Assembly: GCA_963580455.1 (NCBI GenBank)
Contig: OY756958.1
Coordinates: forward strand, 26,858,501-26,922,500
Source of the DNA: Euonymus europaeus
Taxonomy: Eukaryota > Streptophyta > Magnoliopsida > Celastrales > Celastraceae
Reading direction: 5' to 3'
DNA: 64,000 nucleotides
Position 1 is the first letter of the stretch. Every line of letters starts with the position of its first letter. This document shows positions 61,269 through 64,000 of this stretch, piece after piece. Made by a program: the position numbers and the translations under genes. The notes under the pieces are model-generated. The model made no database searches. It was not told the origin of the DNA and saw only the letters and a list, made by a program, of their open reading frames with translations.

Positions 61269-64000
61269 TAGAGGATCCGAACAGTACATATATTCCATTT
61301 TGCTAACCCTTGAAAATGAACAATGGTTCATAAAAATGAAGCATTGGGAGGGGGGTTTGGAGACTCTTAGGTGAATAAATACCTTCCAAACCAACTCCTC
61401 CCAAATCCACTCATTTCAATCCCTCTATCAAGTACAACTTAAAGATTTTAAAACTCTTATAATTTTCAATCAATTAAAAAATCTTACATTTTCATATATA
61501 ATCTCCCAAACAAAACCTCTAGAGCTCACACATTTGCAATGCTCTTCCATCAGATATAGATGGAAGAAATCATTACTTTGATTCCATTTAAGCTTAATTT
61601 TAATGGCGGGTTGCATTATGGGTCGTGACCAGATAACAAAAAATAATAATTAAATAAATAACATGAATGAATTTATAATTATGAATTATAAATTTAAAAT
61701 CCAAAACACTTTTCGATGATTTTGTCTCCGGTTTGTAAGATACTAAAATACATTTTTACAATTGAATAACAAAAGACCGACGAATCTCAAATAACTCAGT
61801 TGACAAATTATATCGTATGTAATCTCGAATTTTGAATTCGAGTCTCACCCCTCCTTACTAAAAAAACAAGGAGCCGACTTGGCAAGAAACTGACAATAGG
61901 CACTGGATTGAGGTTTGTTTATAAAACAGCTATTTACTTATGTGTTCTCCGTTGTTGCAAGGCCGACTCCATATGAGAAATGAGAACTGTGCCACATACA
62001 TAGCTTATCCTCTGACCAAGAAACACTAGACAACCTAAGCACGAAAAACAGAACAACATATCGACAGTCACAACCTAAATAACTCAACCTCTGCACACAT
62101 GAAACAATCTCGCAATTTGGAACCCTTTGGTAGTCAGAGAAGAGAAAAGATGGCGATCATGATTCTCCGTAATGGATTCTTGTTCACTGCTGCATTAGAC
62201 TTCCAATATCTTCAATTCTGCAACGATCTACGGTGTATACATAAGGGAGTTCTGGTGTTTCAAATTTTTGTTTTGCTTTTAGGATTTTGTGAAGGGTGCC
62301 ACGGCATCAAACTGCCATCTTTTAGTTTGTCGAACACATTCTGTGCCCCCTGAAACAAACAGAATTGCAGCACCATCCCAACATCTCTGCATGCAGTCAC
62401 GTAAGCACACTATAAACACAAGCACCACTTCCAAGTTCACAACAGAACAAATAAGCAGCTGGTGACTGAAAGTAAAACGATGGAGCAATTCAAAGCCAGC
62501 ACTGATTTTCATTAAAGTAGAGACTTCTTTGTGTATGTAACTCTTGAGAAAATGACATATAATTAATAAACAAAGCTCATAAACGATATGGTTGATTAGT
62601 AGAATTTTTTAACGTCAATGTATTGGTAAAAATGAATTAATCAATAGGAAGCGAAAGTGAAGACCTTTAGTCATCTGTAAGTATATCAACAATAGTAATA
62701 GCGACCAACCTCTCCTAGCCACAACAACTAACAAGTCAACAACTCAAATAGTTTTATACAAGACAACAAATGTTTCATTAATTCAGTTTGTACCTTGGAA
62801 GACTACTGAATTGAACAGACCCTAATATTAGATTCCTCAATCTGTTCAGTTTCAACTGAAACGACAAGCATGAGTATCATAATATTGTAATTTCACTATC
62901 AACACATTCCCACAGGTAAGTTACCTTCTACACACACCACACATAAATATGTAAGTATTTATTTCCTTTGCCCTCTTAAGTGTTCATCATCATCAAATTG
63001 AAACTCTCTCTCTCCCTCTCCCTCTCCCTCTCCCTCTCTCCTTTTTTATAATTAATTTTAGGGTTTGATTTCTTACAGATCCAGATAAGCATTGGAGCTT
63101 TCCAGAGGAAAAAAGGAAACAAATTAAGGTAAGAATTCAAAAAAAAATCAATAATTTTATTTACAGGCCTATCATCTTCTTTAAACAGTACGCTTTCATT
63201 ATTTTCCTATTCAATATATCACTTAATTCCTAGCAAAAGTACTTTGTTTCAAAATTCAAGTATATGGAAATTAATTAGAATATGTTTTTTATTTTTATTT
63301 TTAATCATAATTAGCATATGAAGTTAGTCTCTTATATTCATTTCATTACTCAAAAGACAACTTTATATATAGACATGTCATCATGATTTTGATTCTAGTT
63401 AATCAATATCAACTTATATCAACACTACAAAATACTAATTAACGTAGCTAAGCCAAAGTGAGACTGATATCTGGTTTTCTGTACCATTTTTTTTTATGGT
63501 TGTGGTACTTAATTTGAAGGTGGAGAAGAAACTTCTAATATGAAGGTACAAAGGAATTTAGGGAAAGGTTGGCTTTCACGAAGAATAGGCCAAATACTTT
63601 CCTTTTTAACAAGTTTGTAGCACCAAAAAACTTGATTAAGTACATAGTGGAATACACATATACATACAAATGAGGGCATCTACAAATAAATAAATATAAT
63701 ATTAATCCAATATTCTAATCAACAAATTATTCTTAAATAATTGTGATTAGGCCTACTGCTCTTCTCTCTACATTTGTTGACCCAAAATTTCAAGCTTTGT
63801 TCATTAGATAATGATTTTACATCATCCACGGCTAAGAGGCAAACTAACTTAGGCTCTTATATATATAGTATTAAAATTAAAATGAGACATTCTTTATGGG
63901 ATTCATATAATTATAAACACATCTTATTTTGATACTATATAAATTATGTCCTTTTATGTACTAACAGAACAAAAAATAATTTTAAACCCACCAAAAGAAT
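61269..64000. other. Right-end intergenic region
   Basis: No gene is well supported. On the minus strand at 62355-62270 a possible terminal exon after an acceptor (TTTGTTTCAG) reads GAQNVFDKLKDGSLMPWHPS and stops soon after; I do not recognise it. Near 61790-61860 the words ACTCAGTTGACAAAT and TTCGAGTCTCACCCCTCC resemble a degenerate tRNA-type SINE or a dispersed repeat. The final kilobase is AT-rich. Confidence 0.4.
62995..63130 (+). other. Possible 5' UTR exon of a gene beyond the right edge
   Basis: A CT-rich run with CCCTCT hexamers (63004-63052) is followed by TTAGGGTTTGA and then GGAAACAAATTAAG before GTAAGAATT at 63130, a good donor. CT-rich leaders followed by a 5' UTR intron are common in plants. 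No coding sequence is visible in the remaining 870 bp, so this is a guess. Confidence 0.25.

Noticed and set aside
61790..61860. tRNA gene or SINE head
   Set aside because: TTCGAGTCTCACC looks like a B-box, but no cloverleaf or A-box at proper spacing could be drawn.
1..64000. CRISPR arrays, bacterial operons or a new defence system
   Set aside because: The DNA is plant nuclear sequence with introns throughout; the tandem repeats seen are minisatellites or local duplications without spacers.

Overview
The window is nuclear DNA from a eudicot plant. The genes are split by many short GT-AG introns, several lie in a gene order known from Arabidopsis, and the intergenic DNA is AT-rich with microsatellites, MITE-like elements and LINE debris. 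The species cannot be named from sequence alone; the retained gene order suggests a core eudicot outside Brassicaceae. Exon borders were placed by eye from reading frame, splice dinucleotides and family similarity.

Layout. (1) 839-7713, minus: the N-terminal part of the microtubule-associated protein AIR9, running off the left edge. (2) 10827-14251, minus: ACD11, a sphingolipid transfer protein of 206 residues. (3) 14761-22405, plus: the cytosolic phenylalanyl-tRNA synthetase beta subunit, 594 residues in 19 exons. It is head-to-head with ACD11 across about 510 bp rich in site II and telo-box motifs. (4) 23755-26352, minus: a small KxDL-motif protein of the BORC/BLOC type. (5) 30340-38008, minus: a class III HD-ZIP transcription factor of the PHABULOSA/PHAVOLUTA group in 18 exons, with the miR165/166 site split by an intron. 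A 784-bp DNA transposon sits inside its eighth coding exon. (6) 42918-45811, minus: an NF-YA subunit of the NF-YA4/7 type with a distant 5' UTR exon near 47.7 kb. (7) 50612-54663, plus: root-type ferredoxin-NADP reductase. (8) 55210-57176, plus: a decayed neprosin-family pseudogene. (9) 57546-57905, minus: a non-specific lipid-transfer protein with two extra C-terminal cysteines. (10) 58197-61212, minus: a HEXO2-type GH20 beta-hexosaminidase. The last 2.8 kb has no convincing gene apart from a possible 5' UTR of a gene beyond the right edge.

How the genes relate. They do not form a pathway or operon. The order AIR9, ACD11, HD-ZIP III, NF-YA, root FNR looks like an ancestral block. From memory, its pieces are divided in Arabidopsis between At2g34680-At2g34720 and At1g30490-At1g30510. 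The strongest unusual signal is the transposon inside the HD-ZIP III exon: it has a 10-bp target duplication and, read through, stops the protein at about residue 320. The duplicated target itself carries a GT and an AG that could splice the element out in frame. I found no clearly new multi-gene system.
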